Assembly: GCF_003992315.1 (NCBI RefSeq)
Contig: NZ_RQVE01000003.1
Span: 1 to 64,000, forward strand
DNA length: 64,000 bases
Direction of reading: 5' to 3'
Source: Veillonella sp. 3891
GTDB taxonomy: Bacteria > Bacillota > Negativicutes > Veillonellales > Veillonellaceae
Part shown: positions 62,639-64,000 of the stretch, in pieces
Layout of the letters: every line of letters starts with the position of its first letter
Numbering within the stretch: the first letter of the stretch is position 1
Notes under the pieces: generated by a model
The model's database searches: none
The model's input: the letters and a program-made list of their open reading frames with translations, nothing else
What the model was told of the DNA's origin: nothing
Program-made: the position numbers and the translations under genes

Positions 62639-63874
62639 ATGAGCTATGTAAAACAGCAAGACCCTAAAGTTCAAGAAATGATTGAATTAGAGTTGGGTCG
62701 TCAACGCAACAAATTAGAAATGATTGCATCGGAAAACTTTGTGTCTCAGGCTGTGATGGAAGCACAAGGTAGCGTATTGACAAATAAATACGCAGAAGGA
62801 TATCCACATAAACGCTATTATGGTGGATGTGAATATGTCGACATGGTAGAAGAGTTGGCAATTGAAAGAGCGAAAGAACTATTTGACGCAGAACATGTGA
62901 ATGTGCAACCTCATTCTGGTTCTCAAGCAAACTTTGGCGTATACTTTGCCTTATTAGAGCCAGGAGACACTATTATGGGGATGAATTTAGCCCATGGTGG
63001 ACATTTAACACATGGCTCTCCAGTGAATGTATCTGGTAAGTATTTTAATATTATTCCTTATGGCGTAGATGCAGAGACAGGTCGCATTGATTATGATGAA
63101 ATGCGTAAAATCGCACAAGAGCATAAGCCAAAAATGATTATCGGTGGTGGCAGTGCCTACTCCCGTCAAATCGACTTCAAAACCATGGCGGATATCGCTC
63201 ATGAAGTAGGAGCTATTTTCATGGTAGATATGGCGCATTTTGCTGGTTTAGTGGCAGCAGGATTGCATCCAAATCCAGTGGAATATGCTGATATTGTAAC
63301 TACCACTACACATAAAACATTGCGTGGACCACGTGGTGGCATGATTATGTGTAAAGAAGAATATGCAAAAGCCATTGATAAATCTATTTTCCCTGGTATT
63401 CAAGGTGGTCCTTTGATGCATGTCATCGCTGCTAAAGCAGTAGCATTTGGTGAAGCCTTGCAACCAGAATTTAAGGAATATGCAAAACAAGTCATTGTAA
63501 ATGCGCAAACATTAGCAGATGCATTACAACAAGAAGGATTTACTATCGTATCTGGTGGCACTGATACACATGTATTATTGGTTGACTTACGTGCTGTTGG
63601 TTTAACTGGTAAAGTGGCTGAGCATGTGTTGGATGAAGTGGGTATTACATGTAACAAAAATACAATCCCATTTGACCCAGAAAGCCCATTTGTTACATCT
63701 GGTATCCGTCTAGGTACACCAGCATTAACAACTCGTGGTCTTAATGCTGAGGATATGAAAGAAATTGCAAGCATCATTTCTTTAGTCTTAAAACAGCCAG
63801 AAAATACTGCTGTATTAGCAGAGGCTAAACAACGTGTAGCAACACTTTGTGAAAAATACCCAATGTATGCTTAA
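62639..63874 (+). CDS. glyA: Serine hydroxymethyltransferase
   Basis: A 411-residue PLP enzyme interconverting serine and glycine with tetrahydrofolate. [26 protein letters not shown], and the PLP lysine in [13 protein letters not shown] (about Lys226) are intact. CAGGAGG sets the ATG at 62639. Usual length (about 415). Followed by upp, the glyA-upp order typical of Firmicutes. Confidence 0.97.
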   Translation: MSYVKQQDPKVQEMIELELGRQRNKLEMIASENFVSQAVMEAQGSVLTNKYAEGYPHKRYYGGCEYVDMVEELAIERAKELFDAEHVNVQPHSGSQANFGVYFALLEPGDTIMGMNLAHGGHLTHGSPVNVSGKYFNIIPYGVDAETGRIDYDEMRKIAQEHKPKMIIGGGSAYSRQIDFKTMADIAHEVGAIFMVDMAHFAGLVAAGLHPNPVEYADIVTTTTHKTLRGPRGGMIMCKEEYAKAIDKSIFPGIQGGPLMHVIAAKAVAFGEALQPEFKEYAKQVIVNAQTLADALQQEGFTIVSGGTDTHVLLVDLRAVGLTGKVAEHVLDEVGITCNKNTIPFDPESPFVTSGIRLGTPALTTRGLNAEDMKEIASIISLVLKQPENTAVLAEAKQRVATLCEKYPMYA

Positions 63875-63897
63875 TTAGTAAAAAGGAAGTAAATAAG

Positions 63898-64000
63898 ATG
63901 AACGTAAATGTAATGACACATCCTTTGATTCAACATAAAGTAACGTTGATTCGCTCCGTAGAAACTGGTACAAAAGATTTCCGCCAATTATTAGAAGAAA
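63898..64000 (+). CDS. upp: Uracil phosphoribosyltransferase (partial, runs off the right end)
   Basis: The first 34 codons only: [19 protein letters not shown] then [15 protein letters not shown], the standard Upp N-terminus. GGAAG at about 63884-63889 precedes the ATG. Upp salvages uracil to UMP. The catalytic part lies beyond the window. Confidence 0.85.
   Translation, partial: MNVNVMTHPLIQHKVTLIRSVETGTKDFRQLLEE

Noticed and set aside
1-64000. Search for tRNA genes, CRISPR arrays, insertion sequences and phage genes
   Set aside because: No cloverleaf with a T-arm consensus, no regularly spaced repeats, and no transposase, integrase or phage structural motif was seen in any frame.

Overview
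The window reads as a contiguous chromosomal segment of an AT-rich Gram-negative-type (diderm) Firmicute, most likely Veillonella or a close relative in the Negativicutes. The grounds are Firmicute-style operons (scpA-scpB-rluB, cmk-plsC-ispH/rpsA-der-plsY-gpsA, priA-def-fmt-rsmB-rlmN-stp-pknB-rsgA-rpe), an S-box (SAM-I) riboswitch, an IspH-S1 fusion protein, and outer-membrane machinery: a PilQ-type secretin, lipid A/LOS-type modification enzymes and a MacA-type periplasmic adaptor. Genus placement is inference from gene content, not from a marker comparison. No tRNA, rRNA, insertion sequence, phage gene or CRISPR array was seen.

Layout. 1-2.5 kb: the tail of an unknown gene, an Hsp70/actin-like ATPase with a long N-terminal extension, and a small unknown partner. 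2.6-4.5 kb: an OatA-like acyltransferase. 4.9-13.1 kb: a type IV pilus operon in the order pilB, pilT, pilC, major pilin, prepilin peptidase, four minor pilins (H-I-J-K-like order), then pilM-, pilN- and pilO-like genes. 13.2-14.7 kb: aroK and pfkA. 15-18 kb: a MacA-MacB tripartite-type exporter. 18-21.3 kb: gatCAB. 21.3-25.2 kb: a small membrane protein, a GT39 glycosyltransferase and a convergent phosphoethanolamine-transferase-like gene. 25.4-36.5 kb: scpAB, rluB, a flavoprotein, cmk, plsC, ispH-rpsA, der, plsY, gpsA, rsmD, coaD and a coiled-coil protein. 36.7-40 kb: a GNAT acetyltransferase, coaBC, then metK behind a SAM riboswitch. 40.2-53.1 kb: the long priA-to-nnr housekeeping run. 53.2-58 kb: a ComEC-like lipoprotein hydrolase, a flavodoxin-fold oxidoreductase, a sugar epimerase, an NA37-type nucleoid protein, a YbaK-type deacylase and RNase H1. 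58-62.6 kb: pgi and galE followed by the second pilus block (pilP-like and pilQ). 62.6 kb-end: glyA and the start of upp.

How the genes work together. The two pilus blocks together supply an almost complete type IV pilus or competence machine: extension ATPase, retraction ATPase, platform, pilins, peptidase, inner-membrane MNO(P) alignment complex and secretin. The secretin pair is about 47 kb from the rest. aroK lies directly after the pilMNO-like genes, as it does after pilMNOPQ in Proteobacteria, which suggests an ancestral linkage. The main curiosity is a tandem duplication of the leader and start region of the fourth minor pilin, which leaves a vestigial prepilin leader peptide just upstream. 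Other points for a second look are a 110-bp overlap between the pilN- and pilO-like genes, a strong internal ribosome-binding site between the IspH and S1 halves of the fusion, a reduced PilB without its N-terminal and zinc-binding parts, a prepilin peptidase without its methyltransferase part, and the Hsp70-like ATPase pair at the left edge.
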